This document shows, piece after piece, positions 17,053 to 26,033 of a DNA stretch of 64,000 nucleotides. The notes under the pieces are model-generated. The model worked only from the letters and a program-made list of their open reading frames with translations. It did not search any database and was not told the DNA's origin. The stretch lies in contig NZ_SBIT01000001.1 of assembly GCF_004765785.1 (NCBI RefSeq), positions 186,001-250,000 of the forward strand, written 5' to 3'. Each line of letters begins with the position of its first letter. Position 1 is the stretch's first letter. A program made the translations under genes and the position numbers. Source of the stretch: Halorussus ruber. Lineage in GTDB: Archaea > Halobacteriota > Halobacteria > Halobacteriales > Haladaptataceae.

Positions 17053-17958
17053 ATGAAACGACGTACGTTCGTGAAGGGAACCGCCGGTGTCACCGGCGGA
17101 CTGACGGTTGCAGGCTGTCTCGGCGGCTCCGGCGGCGGTGACGGAACCACCGAGGAGACGACCAGCGAATCGAGCGGCGAGGGCACGACCGGCGAGGACA
17201 CGACCACCGAGGGAAGTGCCAGCGTCGAAGGACCCATCGTCATCGGTTCGGACATCCCGTATCCGCCGTTCGAGTTCCGCAAAGAGAGCGGCGAACTGAC
17301 CGGATTCGACGTGGACATAGCGAAGGCCCTCTTCGAAGAGGAGATGGGGCTGGGCTACGAGTTCCAGCAGACCGGGTTCGACACCATCATCGGGAGTCTG
17401 AAGAACGATAACTTCCGCATCATCATGTCGGCGATGACCATCAACGACGAGCGCGCCGAAGAAGTGGACTTCTCGGACCCGTACTTTACGGCCTATCAGA
17501 CCGTCGCCATCCTGAAAAACGGGAACGTCAGCAAACTCGAAGACCTCAAGGGCGAGACGGTCGCGGTCCAGAAGGGCACGACCGGCGAGGGCGCGGCCGA
17601 GGAACTCAAGAAGGAGTTCGGCGGCGACCTCACCCTCGACAGCTACGACCAGATTACCGGCGCGTTCAACGCCCTGCTGAACAATCAGGCGTCGGCGGTC
17701 ATCAACGACAACACGGTCAATGCCAAGTACGTCAACGAGCAGGACGGCGTCGTCTTCCTCGAAGGCGAGGGCGAAGCGGCCGAGAAGGGCAAGAACGCCC
17801 CGCCGTACCTCACGCTGACCGTCGAGGAGTACGGCATCGCCTTCCGGCAGGACGACGACGACTTCCGAAAGCAGGTCAACGAGGCGCTGGCCGCCATCAA
17901 GGACAGCGGCCGGTACGACGAAATCTACGCAGAGTACTTCGAATCGTCCGGTAACTGA
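17053..17958 (+). CDS. Polar amino-acid ABC transporter substrate-binding lipoprotein 2
   Basis: 301 residues from MKRRTFVKGTAGVTGGLTVAGC: Tat signal with lipobox (VAGC, Cys 22), so lipid-anchored at the cell surface. A Gly/Thr/Ser/Glu linker spans about residues 23-58, then the same SBP_bac_3 fold as its neighbour (IGSDIPYPPFEFRK, GFDVDIAKALF, VDFSDPYFTAYQTVAIL). Protein and DNA are almost identical to copy 1 over the GETVAVQKGTTGEGAAEELK to NQA...VINDN region. An ATG at 16987 would add a 22-residue extension ahead of the Tat signal and is rejected. Delivers substrate to the permease and ATPase that follow. Confidence 0.92.
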   Translation: MKRRTFVKGTAGVTGGLTVAGCLGGSGGGDGTTEETTSESSGEGTTGEDTTTEGSASVEGPIVIGSDIPYPPFEFRKESGELTGFDVDIAKALFEEEMGLGYEFQQTGFDTIIGSLKNDNFRIIMSAMTINDERAEEVDFSDPYFTAYQTVAILKNGNVSKLEDLKGETVAVQKGTTGEGAAEELKKEFGGDLTLDSYDQITGAFNALLNNQASAVINDNTVNAKYVNEQDGVVFLEGEGEAAEKGKNAPPYLTLTVEEYGIAFRQDDDDFRKQVNEALAAIKDSGRYDEIYAEYFESSGN

Positions 17959-17960
17959 CG

Positions 17961-17985
17961 ACCGAAGCAGGTTTTTTGGTCGTTG
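17961..17985 (+). terminator. Weak hairpin with T-run between binding protein 2 and permease
   Basis: GACC...GGTC arms flank a TTTTTT run (17972-17977). It may attenuate transcription so that the binding protein is made in excess over the permease and ATPase. Confidence 0.3.
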
Positions 17986-18009
17986 ACGACTCCGTGATAC
18001 ACAGCAATA

Positions 18010-18849
18010 ATGGCGGGAACCTACTCAGACGAAACGACCGTCGAAGAACCCCAGACCGATAACGGACTGCTGACCGACCGGCGGGTGAAGTGGTTCGGTA
18101 TCGCAGTCGCCGGGCTGTTCACGTCGGCGGTCCTCTACCTGTTGTACCGAATACTGACCGACTTCGTGGACTACGAGCTGATGCAGGCGGTGTTCCCGCG
18201 GTTCGTGGACGCCTACGTGCTGGTCCTTCAAATCTTCATCATCTCCAGCGTCCTCTCGCTCATCGCCGGGACGTTGGTGGGTCTGGGCCGGGTCTCCCGT
18301 ACCAGATTCACTCGCTCGATAGCGACGGGATACGTCGAGTTCTTCCGCGGGACGCCCCTGCTGTTCCAGCTTTTCATCATCTACCTCGGCATTCCGGCCT
18401 TCTGGCGGAGTTCGCCACAACCCTTCCCCATCGAGAACTGGAGCTTCGCGGCGGCCGTCATCGGCCTGACGCTCAACCACGCCGCCTACTCCGGCGAGGC
18501 CATCAAGGGCGGCATCACGGCGGTCCCGGACGGCCAGATGGAGGCCGCCCGGTCGCTCGGTATGTCCTACATCGACTCGATGCGCGAGGTCATCCTGCCA
18601 CAGGCCGCCCGAAATGCGCTCGCGGCGCTGGGCAACGACCAGGTCATCCTCGTGAAGGACACCTCGCTGTTGACCGTCATCGCGGTGCGCGAAATCATGA
18701 GCGTCTTCCGGAACGTCAACAGCAACACGTTCGACGCCTGGACCCCCATCGTGCTGGTGGCGCTGGCGTATCTGGCCATCACGCTCCCGCTGGGCAAAAT
18801 CGTGCGCTATCTCGAACGCCGGTCCGCGTGGGGTGAGGGCCATGAGTAA
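18010..18849 (+). CDS. Amino-acid ABC transporter permease (HisM/GlnP type)
   Basis: 279 residues. The N-terminal about 25 residues are polar and cytoplasmic. Transmembrane segments run from about 32 to 265. The permease signature for ATPase docking is visible as [20 protein letters not shown] (the E-A-A-x-x-x-G loop), with the HisM-type [12 protein letters not shown] before it. It overlaps the ATPase gene by 8 bases, so both are translated together. Only one permease is encoded, so a homodimer is expected. Confidence 0.93.
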   Translation: MAGTYSDETTVEEPQTDNGLLTDRRVKWFGIAVAGLFTSAVLYLLYRILTDFVDYELMQAVFPRFVDAYVLVLQIFIISSVLSLIAGTLVGLGRVSRTRFTRSIATGYVEFFRGTPLLFQLFIIYLGIPAFWRSSPQPFPIENWSFAAAVIGLTLNHAAYSGEAIKGGITAVPDGQMEAARSLGMSYIDSMREVILPQAARNALAALGNDQVILVKDTSLLTVIAVREIMSVFRNVNSNTFDAWTPIVLVALAYLAITLPLGKIVRYLERRSAWGEGHE

Positions 18850-19579
18850 CGTCCCGGCCGTGGAGTTCGACGGCGTGGACAAGTACTTCGGCGAGACCCA
18901 CGTCCTGAAGGACATCGACCTCGAAATCGAGGAGCAGGAGGTCGTCGTCATCATCGGGCCGAGCGGGAGCGGGAAATCGACGCTCCTGCGCTGCGTGAAT
19001 CGGCTCGAGGAGATTCAGGACGGCGAGATTCGGATTCAGGGGACGGCCATCACCGACCCCGACGTGGACGTGAATCGCCTGCGCCAGCGCATCGGGATGG
19101 TGTTCCAGAGCTTCAACCTCTTCCCGCACAAGACCGCGCTGGAGAACGTCACGCTCGCGCCGACCAAGGTTCGGGGAGTCCCCAAGTCCGAGGCCACCGA
19201 GCAAGGACGCGACCTGCTCGAAGAAGTCGGCCTCGGCGACCAGGCCGAATCCTATCCGAACCAGTTGTCCGGCGGCCAACAGCAGCGAGTCGCCATCGCT
19301 CGGGCACTGGCGATGGACCCGAGCGTGATGCTGTTCGACGAGGTCACGTCGGCGCTCGACCCCGAACTCGTCGGCGAGGTGCTGGGTGTCATGCGGACGC
19401 TCGCCGACGAGGGCATGACGATGCTGGTGGTCACTCACGAGATGGGCTTCGCCCGCGAGGTCGGCGACCGCATCGTCCTGATGGCCGACGGCAACGTCAT
19501 CGAGACCGGGCCGCCCGAGGAGTTCTTCCAGAACCCGGAGACCGACCGGGCCAAGCAGTTCCTCTCGCGCGTGAACTAG
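18842..19579 (+). CDS. Amino-acid ABC transporter ATP-binding protein (GlnQ-like)
   Basis: 245 residues from [17 protein letters not shown]; a start at 18833 is possible but adds only three residues. Walker A GPSGSGKS at 39-46, Q-loop QSFNLFP at about 89-95, signature LSGGQQQR at 142-149, Walker [10 protein letters not shown] at 162-170, switch His 199 in VVTHE. This is the polar amino-acid uptake subfamily. It energises the permease whose stop codon lies inside it. A TTTTTT run at 19607-19612 after the gene is a likely terminator. Confidence 0.95.
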   Translation: MSNVPAVEFDGVDKYFGETHVLKDIDLEIEEQEVVVIIGPSGSGKSTLLRCVNRLEEIQDGEIRIQGTAITDPDVDVNRLRQRIGMVFQSFNLFPHKTALENVTLAPTKVRGVPKSEATEQGRDLLEEVGLGDQAESYPNQLSGGQQQRVAIARALAMDPSVMLFDEVTSALDPELVGEVLGVMRTLADEGMTMLVVTHEMGFAREVGDRIVLMADGNVIETGPPEEFFQNPETDRAKQFLSRVN

Positions 19580-19673
19580 CGTCTGCGGTTCGCGAGTATC
19601 GTCTCCTTTTTTCGCCGATGGGGCGGGAAATGCCGAAATCGGTTTCCGTCTGAATCCGCCTATCACGGACAAG

Positions 19674-21359
19674 ATGGCTCTCGAAAGCATCGACGCGGGC
19701 GTCTGGTCGCTCGTCCCCGCCGTGCTGGCGATTTCGCTGGCGTGGACGACCCGCGACGCCCTCATCGGGTTGTTCGTCGGCGTGGCGAGCGCGGGACCGG
19801 TCTACGGCGCGCTGAGGCCGGGGGCGGACGCGGTCGGCGTGCCCCCGGACTTCGTCGGTACTACCGCGGGCAACGCGCTCGGATTCCTCTTCGGGTTCAA
19901 GTTGATTCCGACGCTGGTGGCGACCGCACCGCTGTTCAGCGACGCGTGGTACGTCGAGAACGTCCTGCTGGCGATTTTCGCCATCGGCGGGATGATTGGA
20001 CTGATGATTCGGGCCGGAGCGATTCGAGGCGTGCTGGAGGCCCTCGCTGACTGGGCCGACTCCCCGGCGGACGCAGAGAAGGCGGCCTACATCGCCGGAA
20101 TTACAGTCCACATCGACGACTACTTCAACTGTCTGGTGGTCGGGTCGATGATGCGCCCGCTGACGGACAAGTACAACGTCTCGCGGGCGAAGCTGGCCTA
20201 CTACGTGGACTCTGCGGGGAGTCCGGCGGCCCGCCTCGCCTTCTACTCGACGTGGGGCGCGGCGCTCATCGGGTTCATCGGCGGCGGCCTCACCGAGGCC
20301 CAAAAACAGGGCGTCCTGCCCGAGAGCATGGGCGGGTTCGTCAACGGGACCGGCGAGAGCGCGAGCGCCGTCACCGCCGAAATCTGGCCGCTGTTCTTCA
20401 ACAGCCTCTTTTTCGGCTTCTACTCGTGGGTCGCGCTCGTCATCGCGGGACTGGTCGCGTGGCAGGTCTTCCCCAACATCTTCGGCATGGACCGCGAGGA
20501 GACTCGCGCCCGGAACGGCGGCGGTGTGGTCGGCGACGACCACGACCCCATGATCTCCGAGGAGATGGACGAGTACGAGATGGCTCCGACCGCCACGCCC
20601 GACTGGCGGAACTTCGCCGTGCCGGTCGCCACGATGATTCTGGTCGGACTGGGCGCGATGTTCTGGCGCGGGAGTCCGGTGGTCCACGTCCCCGGCAAGC
20701 CCGAGAACCTGCTGTTTTCGGTCGGCGGTTATCAGTTGATGGTTCCGCCAGCAGGTGCGTGGGCGTTCAACATCGGCGGCGTGAAACTCGGCCTCGCGGC
20801 CACGACGGCGCTGGTCGTCGCGTTCGTCCTCTACCGCCTCCGGGGCGACATCCCGAGCAACGACGACGCCACCGACGCGCTGGTCCGCGGGTTCAAGGGC
20901 ATCTTCCTCGCGGCGCTCATCCTGACGCTGGCCTCCTCGATTCAGAACAGCGTCACGGTGCTGGGCATCGCCAACTTCGTCACCGACTGGTTCCAGAACG
21001 TCCCGGCGTGGATAATCCCGCTCCTCGTCTTCTTCTCTACCGCGGGCATCAGTTTCGCCGACGGGAGTTCGTGGTCCACCTACGGCATCATGTTCCCCAT
21101 CGCCATCCCGGTGGCGTTCACGACCGGCGCGAACCTCCCGCTGGTGCTTGGCGCGGTGTTCAGCGGGGGTATCTTCGGCGACCACTCCTCGCCGATTTCG
21201 GACACGACCGTGCTGGCCTCCTCGACCAGCGGGAGCGACCACCTCGTCCACGTCCGGACCCAGATTCCCTACGCCGTCATCACCGCGGCCATCGCGGGCC
21301 TGCTGTTCCTGATTCTCGGGGTCGTGCTTCCGCAGGGCTTCGAGGTTATCCCGTACTGA
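19674..21359 (+). CDS. nhaC: Na+/H+ antiporter NhaC family protein
   Basis: 561 residues, about 12 transmembrane helices, ion-transporter superfamily. Motifs typical of NhaC are ITVHIDDYFNCLVVGSMMRP (Asp pair in the membrane, about residues 143-162), YYVDSAGSPAARLAFYSTWG, and near the C-terminus FADGSSWSTYGIMFPIAIP and FGDHSSPISDTTVLASS. A large hydrophilic loop spans about 275-310. It likely exports Na+ or exchanges amines or organic acids. It follows the ABC operon after its T-run, so it is probably a separate unit. Confidence 0.9.
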   Translation: MALESIDAGVWSLVPAVLAISLAWTTRDALIGLFVGVASAGPVYGALRPGADAVGVPPDFVGTTAGNALGFLFGFKLIPTLVATAPLFSDAWYVENVLLAIFAIGGMIGLMIRAGAIRGVLEALADWADSPADAEKAAYIAGITVHIDDYFNCLVVGSMMRPLTDKYNVSRAKLAYYVDSAGSPAARLAFYSTWGAALIGFIGGGLTEAQKQGVLPESMGGFVNGTGESASAVTAEIWPLFFNSLFFGFYSWVALVIAGLVAWQVFPNIFGMDREETRARNGGGVVGDDHDPMISEEMDEYEMAPTATPDWRNFAVPVATMILVGLGAMFWRGSPVVHVPGKPENLLFSVGGYQLMVPPAGAWAFNIGGVKLGLAATTALVVAFVLYRLRGDIPSNDDATDALVRGFKGIFLAALILTLASSIQNSVTVLGIANFVTDWFQNVPAWIIPLLVFFSTAGISFADGSSWSTYGIMFPIAIPVAFTTGANLPLVLGAVFSGGIFGDHSSPISDTTVLASSTSGSDHLVHVRTQIPYAVITAAIAGLLFLILGVVLPQGFEVIPY

Positions 21360-21378
21360 GGCCGGGAGTCGAGGAGTC

Positions 21379-21390
21379 GCTCTTTTTTTG
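21379..21390 (+). terminator. Oligo-T terminator after nhaC
   Basis: A run of seven T residues (21383-21389) about 20 bases after the nhaC stop codon, the usual archaeal termination signal. Confidence 0.55.
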
Positions 21391-21417
21391 CCCGGCGGCG
21401 GCCGACCGACGCCGGGC

Positions 21418-21600
21418 GCGCTCGGTGGAACTTTTCACGAGAAGGCTCTCGGCGAACCAACCGCCAGCGAACGCCCGGCGAATCAACCACCGTGGGCGGG
21501 ATGAAGGGGCCGCCCGGTCGCGGTCACGCGAACGAAGTGAGTCACGGAGCGACCGCGACCGGGTGGGCTTCAAGAAACGTTCACCACGACAATCCTGCGG
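21418..21600 (+). repeat. Intergenic repeat, family C, copy 2, with long hairpin
   Basis: GGGCGGGATGAAGGGGCCG is followed by a perfect 13-bp stem CCCGGTCGCGGTC / GACCGCGACCGGG around a 25-base loop (ACGCGAACGAAGTGAG...), then GGGCTTCAAGAAACGTTCAC. The flanking blocks match copy 1 at 8870-8990. An AT-rich island (about 21655-21720) follows. No protein frame in 21360-21721 is convincing. Confidence 0.45.
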
Positions 21601-21721
21601 TCGCACTCGTACGCGTGTTGCGGTCACACTCGTACTCGTGTCGAGACGGAGCACTTCCGACAAAGACAACAAAACAATTACTAAAGCAAGAAATTTACAC
21701 TTCTGAAATATATATAATTCT

Positions 21722-22735
21722 CTAACGCTCGTCAGAACGCTTCTCGTCTTCGTCCTTCTCCGAATCCTCGCTCTCGTCACCCATCGGCAGCTCCTCCGTA
21801 CTCTGGTTCGCCAGCGTCTCGTTGGCGACCTCCCGACCGATTTCGTCCTCGAACTGGTAGAGGTCGTGGGCCTGCGCGCTGAGGTTCCGGATGTGAGTCA
21901 CGTTGATGTCGTTGGCGATGCGGACGGCCGTCGGCAGTCGCTCGGCGGCCCGCGCGGTCTGGTTGGCCCGCAACTCGACGGTCCGCGCCCGGACGACGAA
22001 CTCCGACAGCGAGGCCCGGTACTGGCCTTCGGAAATCTCGTCGTCCGCCCGTCGCTCGGTGATGTTTTCCCGGACCGAGGAGAGCGCGTCGAGGTACGAC
22101 TCCAGCGACTCGACCTCGTCGGCGACGACCGCGGCGCGCTGGGCAGAGGTCGTGGCGTTGTTCAGTCGCTCAGAGAGGGTCCGGTTCCAGAGTTCGCCCT
22201 GCAAGGAGGCACCCTGCGCGCCGACCGCTCCGGCGAGTTGCTGGCCCGGCGAGACGCCGGTCGTGGTCGAGTTGTTCTCGGTCGCGGTGTCCTCGCCCGG
22301 CCGGTCCGGTCGCTCCCGAGTGGTTTCGGCCTGTATCCCCAACTCCTCGTTCGACCGGTTCCGTTCGCTCGACCGGTTCTGCTCCGCTGACCGATTCTGC
22401 GCTGCTGACTCGTTCCCTTCCGTCGATTCGCTCTGCGCTTCTGGCTGACTCTGCGCTTCCGATTGGTTCCGTTCTGTCGAGTTGCTCTCGTCGTTCGACC
22501 GATTCTGTTCGCTCGACCGGTCCTGCGCTGCTGACTCGTTCTCCCCGTTGGACTGATTCTGTTCGTGTGACTGTTCCTGTCCCCAGAACTGGTCCGCTCC
22601 GCTCGTTCGCTGGTCCGCTCCGTTCGGTGACTGTCCCTCTCCGCCCATCGGATGCTGTCCCCCGTCGGCCGCGGCCGCCCCGGTCGCTCCGACCAGCGCG
22701 ACCGCGGCGAGGAGGAAGACGAACGTCGGCCTCAT
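21722..22735 (-). CDS. Secreted Asn/Gln/Ser/Glu-rich glycoprotein-like protein
   Basis: 337 residues from MRPTFVFLLAAVALVGATGA, a Sec-type signal peptide. Residues about 25-150 are low-complexity, rich in N, Q, S and E, with many N-x-S/T sequons (NQS, NES, NRS, NST), so heavy N-glycosylation is likely. Residues about 160-310 are helical and probably coiled coil (QRAAVVADEVESLESYLDAL, and repeats of L/R/A with heptad spacing). The C-terminus is very acidic. It resembles haloarchaeal DUF7096-type surface proteins, an uncertain match. The next gene upstream on the same strand encodes a membrane-anchored regulator, suggesting a joint surface-sensing role. Confidence 0.65.
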   Translation of the reverse strand: MRPTFVFLLAAVALVGATGAAAADGGQHPMGGEGQSPNGADQRTSGADQFWGQEQSHEQNQSNGENESAAQDRSSEQNRSNDESNSTERNQSEAQSQPEAQSESTEGNESAAQNRSAEQNRSSERNRSNEELGIQAETTRERPDRPGEDTATENNSTTTGVSPGQQLAGAVGAQGASLQGELWNRTLSERLNNATTSAQRAAVVADEVESLESYLDALSSVRENITERRADDEISEGQYRASLSEFVVRARTVELRANQTARAAERLPTAVRIANDINVTHIRNLSAQAHDLYQFEDEIGREVANETLANQSTEELPMGDESEDSEKDEDEKRSDER

Positions 22736-22847
22736 TCGTCTGTTCACAGGGTTCCCACGGCCAATAAGCCGCCGTTACTGAACTCGGATTTAGCCGAATT
22801 AAGCTCGTTTCGGGGCGTCTACCGGCGCGACGCTCGTTTTCAGAACG

Positions 22848-23909
22848 TTAGGATTCCTGTTGTTCGGTGGCCAACGCGAGTACGTTCTCCCTACCGAGCC
22901 GGAAGCTCTCGATTTTGCCCTGCTCGCGCAGGCTCCCGACGACTTGGCTGGTCTTGGCCTCGGTCCACCCGAGTTCGTCCACCACGGCCTTCTGCTTGAC
23001 CCGACCGCCCCGGCGCTCCAGCAGTCGGAGGACGCGCTCCTCGTTGCTCAGCAGGTCCTCGGGCGGTTGGTCGGCGGGTTCGGACGACTCGTTCTCGCGG
23101 GACCGGTAGAGCCACCACCCGCCGCCAGCGAGCGCGAGGACGCCGAGGCCGCCGACTGCGAGCGCCAGCAGTCCCCACGGCAGGCCCTCGGGCGGGTCGA
23201 ACCACCCGGTTCCGGGCGTCGTGAGGACGATTCGAGGCTCGTTGCCCGCGAACTCGAGGGGGCCGCTCCAGACCACCGCCTGCTCGCGCTTCTCGTAGCC
23301 CGAGTCGGGTTCGGGTTCGATGGTGGTGGCCTCGTAGTCCTCGGGCCACTTCACCAGCAGTCGCGTCTTCTCGTTGAGAATCAGCCCCGACAGCGAGTCG
23401 CCGACGCGAATCTCGCCGCCGGAGGTCTCGGCGAACCCGTCCCACCGGAAGGAGTAGACCACGAGTCCGTACCGCTGGGGGAACTCCCGAATCTCGGCCC
23501 GGACCGAGTAGTTGCTCCCCGTCATCGCTCGGCCCGCGGACTCCTCGGCGCTCCGAATCGTGCTGTTCATCCGACCGACGAACTGCTGGCTGTAGCGTTG
23601 GGAGTTGTTCTCGATGTCGGACTTGTAGCTCCGGAAGGCCGCGGTCGTCTCGGGGTCGTCGAGTCGCGTCCGGTAGACCACCTCCCACCGGGCGGTTCCG
23701 TTCTCGTAGACGCTCACGTCGAGGACCACCGTATCGGGCGTGACCTGCTGCATCTGGCGAGCGGTCGCTGGCGTCGCTACCGAGTCCGCTGGCCGTTCGA
23801 CGTTCGTCGGCGTCGTCGCCCTCGTCGAGGCCGCTGCAATCGCAGGCGCACCCACCGCGGCGGTAAGACAGAGCGCCGCGGCGACTAACGCGAACTGTCG
23901 CGCCCCCAT
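22848..23909 (-). CDS. Membrane-anchored winged-helix regulator with extracytoplasmic domain
   Basis: 353 residues from MGARQFALVAAALCLTAAVG (signal peptide). The outer domain spans about residues 30-245 (TPDTVVLDVSVYENGTARWE, and SFRWDGFAETSGGEIRVGD), followed by a Pro-rich approach and one transmembrane helix (LPWGLLALAVGGLGVLALAGG, about 248-268, in two parts). A cytoplasmic winged helix ends the protein (LLSNEERVLRLLERRGGRVK, then ELGWTEAKTSQVVGSLREQG). It looks like a one-component sensor that couples an outside signal to DNA binding (DUF7345/DUF7343-like architecture). The downstream surface-protein gene is 112 bases away. Confidence 0.75.
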   Translation of the reverse strand: MGARQFALVAAALCLTAAVGAPAIAAASTRATTPTNVERPADSVATPATARQMQQVTPDTVVLDVSVYENGTARWEVVYRTRLDDPETTAAFRSYKSDIENNSQRYSQQFVGRMNSTIRSAEESAGRAMTGSNYSVRAEIREFPQRYGLVVYSFRWDGFAETSGGEIRVGDSLSGLILNEKTRLLVKWPEDYEATTIEPEPDSGYEKREQAVVWSGPLEFAGNEPRIVLTTPGTGWFDPPEGLPWGLLALAVGGLGVLALAGGGWWLYRSRENESSEPADQPPEDLLSNEERVLRLLERRGGRVKQKAVVDELGWTEAKTSQVVGSLREQGKIESFRLGRENVLALATEQQES

Positions 23910-24152
23910 TCGACTGTTATCTCCGGCCCCCAGCAAAAAAGAGATTGCGTCACTTTGGCTCGTCTTACCCGCCATCTCGTAGTTCCACGAGTCATTTCTT
24001 GTCGGTAGTCTCCGGTTACCCCGATTAGGAACGAGTTGGCGGTCTTAATCCGGGTTAATTCGACGCCAACCCGTCCTCAGGCTTTCCAATCGGCTTTCAG
24101 GGTTTCGGGGGTTGAAGCACCTGTCCGTGTTGCCGTAAATTGGCGAGACACC

Positions 24153-24461
24153 ATGTCGAAGACGGAAACGCACACGGCTGACGCGGTGGAGTACGAGAGC
24201 GAGACACCCTTGCGCGTGCAAGCAGACTGGTCCGGCACCGAGACGCTCGACTCGGCGATTACCTGCGCCATCTCGCGGGCGACGGGGGTCTCGGTCCGAG
24301 AACTCGCGCCCCTCTACGAGTACATGGACCCCGACGCGCTCCACGAGTTCGTCGCGTCGATGCGCGACCGCGAGACGGAGACGTCCATCACCTTCCAGTA
24401 CGAGGGCCACGACGTAACGGTCCGCGAGGATGGCGAGATTCTGGTCTGGCCCGCGAGATAA
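24153..24461 (+). CDS. HalOD1 output-domain protein
   Basis: 102 residues from MSKTETHTADAVEYESETPL; in-frame codons upstream to 24036 lack a plausible start. The core reads LDSAITCAISRATGVSVREL, then APLYEYMDPDALHEFV and TSITFQYEGHDVTVREDGEI, the pattern of HalOD1, a small domain found alone or at the end of haloarchaeal two-component proteins. Its role is not established; an output or protein-binding function is assumed. It converges with rfcL with 4 bases between the stop codons. Confidence 0.8.
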   Translation: MSKTETHTADAVEYESETPLRVQADWSGTETLDSAITCAISRATGVSVRELAPLYEYMDPDALHEFVASMRDRETETSITFQYEGHDVTVREDGEILVWPAR

Positions 24462-24465
24462 GTGC

Positions 24466-25932
24466 TCAGGAGAAGTCCCCGAGTCCGGCCTGCGACTCGT
24501 CGTCCCCGCTGGCCTCGGCCTCCGAGTCGTCCTCCGAACTCGCTTCGTCCGCGTCCGACTCGGCCGAATCGGATTCGGTCGGGTCGGACTCGGCGGCTCG
24601 ACTCCCGTGACTCCCCTCGAACGCGCCCCCGGAATGCTCCACGGCCTCCTCCTCCCGAAGTTCCTCGGCCTCCTCGACGATGTTCTGGACCTTGTTCGTG
24701 GTCTTGCCGGACCCGGTGACGAACGAGACGTGTTCGGCTTCGAGGTCGTACTTCGCGGTCATCACGGTCGTCAACTCGCGGTCCTTGCAGTGGTGGGTCA
24801 TCGCCGAGAGGAAGGGCAGTATCTCCCGCCGGGCGGTGGACATGCTCACGCCGTCGGTCTCGGCTATCTTCCGAGCCACGTAGTCGCGCTTGTTGCGATT
24901 CGCTTTCGAACTCCCGAGCTTTCGCCAGTAACTCGGCGGGCCGTAGCGCGTCCACCCGCCCTTGTCGCCCTGCCGGGCCGCCGCGACACCGCCAGCGATG
25001 TTGTCGCCCGCGTACCGCCACAGCGAGTAGTCCTGGGAGGCCCGAACTCGACCGAGCCACTTGTCGGCGTTCGACAGGAAGTCGTACGCGGTGGCTAACT
25101 CCTCGCCCTCGTAGTCTTTGGGCACGTTGTCCTCGACCCAGTTGAGCATGTCGTCGGGGGTCTCGTCCACGTCGTAGGACTGCTGTATCGCGCTCTGGGC
25201 GTCGGCCTCCTTGAACAGCACGTCGAGGAAGTCGAAGATGCCGCTGGTCCGGTCTCGGTCGCCCGTGACCTCGACGTCCTCTTTCGTGAGTCGCTCGCTG
25301 GTCTCGGCGATTGCCTGCAAGTCGTTGACCGCCGACCGGAGGTCCCCGTCGTTCTTGTCGGCGATGGCCCTCAGCGCGTCCTTCTCGTAGTCGATGCCTT
25401 CCTGCTTACAGATGTGGCGGAGCGCGGGCACGATGGACCGGGCCTGCACGTCGCGGAACTCGATGGTCTCGCAGTTGTTCCGCAGGGTGTTCGACATGTC
25501 GTAGAACTCGTTGGCGATGAGGACCATCGGTTGGCCCGACTCCTTGACGACTTGCGTGATGGCCTTCGACCCGCCCCTGTCGACGTTGCCGTGGAGGTTG
25601 TCGGCCTCGTCCATGATGACGAGTCGGCGGCCGATTTCGCCCTGCGCGGTCTGGGTCAGCGTTCCGCTCTTGGCGGCCTCTCCGGCGACCTTGTCCACCA
25701 CGTCCGCGGTTCGGGTGTCGCTGGCGTTCAACTCGATGGTCGGCCACCCCATGTCGTTGGCCAGCGCGTGGGCCGCGGAGGTCTTGCCCACGCCCGGACT
25801 GCCGTGCAGGATTACCGCGTCCCGGTGGTTCTCCCACGTCTGGGCCCACTCCTTCAACTGGTCGCGGGCCTTGTTGTTCCCGCGAATCTCGGAGAGAGAG
25901 GAGGGCCGGTATTTCTCGGTCCAGTCGGTCAT
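24466..25932 (-). CDS. rfcL: Replication factor C large subunit (clamp loader)
   Basis: 488 residues from MTDWTEKYRPSSLSEIRGN, the universal RFC-L opening. Walker A GSPGVGKT at 44-51, Walker B VIMDEADN at about 105-112, sensor region ANEFYDMSNTLRNNCETIEF. The rest is the RFC collar domain. The C-terminus is an acidic Ser/Glu/Asp stretch ending QAGLGDFS, a likely PCNA-interaction (PIP-like) motif. It loads the PCNA sliding clamp together with the small subunit encoded elsewhere. Divergent from the PPOX-like gene, with about 100 bases between their starts. Confidence 0.97.
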   Translation of the reverse strand: MTDWTEKYRPSSLSEIRGNNKARDQLKEWAQTWENHRDAVILHGSPGVGKTSAAHALANDMGWPTIELNASDTRTADVVDKVAGEAAKSGTLTQTAQGEIGRRLVIMDEADNLHGNVDRGGSKAITQVVKESGQPMVLIANEFYDMSNTLRNNCETIEFRDVQARSIVPALRHICKQEGIDYEKDALRAIADKNDGDLRSAVNDLQAIAETSERLTKEDVEVTGDRDRTSGIFDFLDVLFKEADAQSAIQQSYDVDETPDDMLNWVEDNVPKDYEGEELATAYDFLSNADKWLGRVRASQDYSLWRYAGDNIAGGVAAARQGDKGGWTRYGPPSYWRKLGSSKANRNKRDYVARKIAETDGVSMSTARREILPFLSAMTHHCKDRELTTVMTAKYDLEAEHVSFVTGSGKTTNKVQNIVEEAEELREEEAVEHSGGAFEGSHGSRAAESDPTESDSAESDADEASSEDDSEAEASGDDESQAGLGDFS

Positions 25933-26033
25933 TGGCGGGTAGTAGGGAGGTAGGGAGTTTAGGGATTGCGGAGCCTTCGCACCGCCGAGAATCGCACCAC
26001 AGCTTTTTCTCGCTGTCCGTGGTAGTATATCGC

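Noticed and set aside
21500-21585. Family C as a complete IS200/IS605 element
   Set aside because: No transposase or TnpB gene is present nearby. Only a distant resemblance to such ends was considered.
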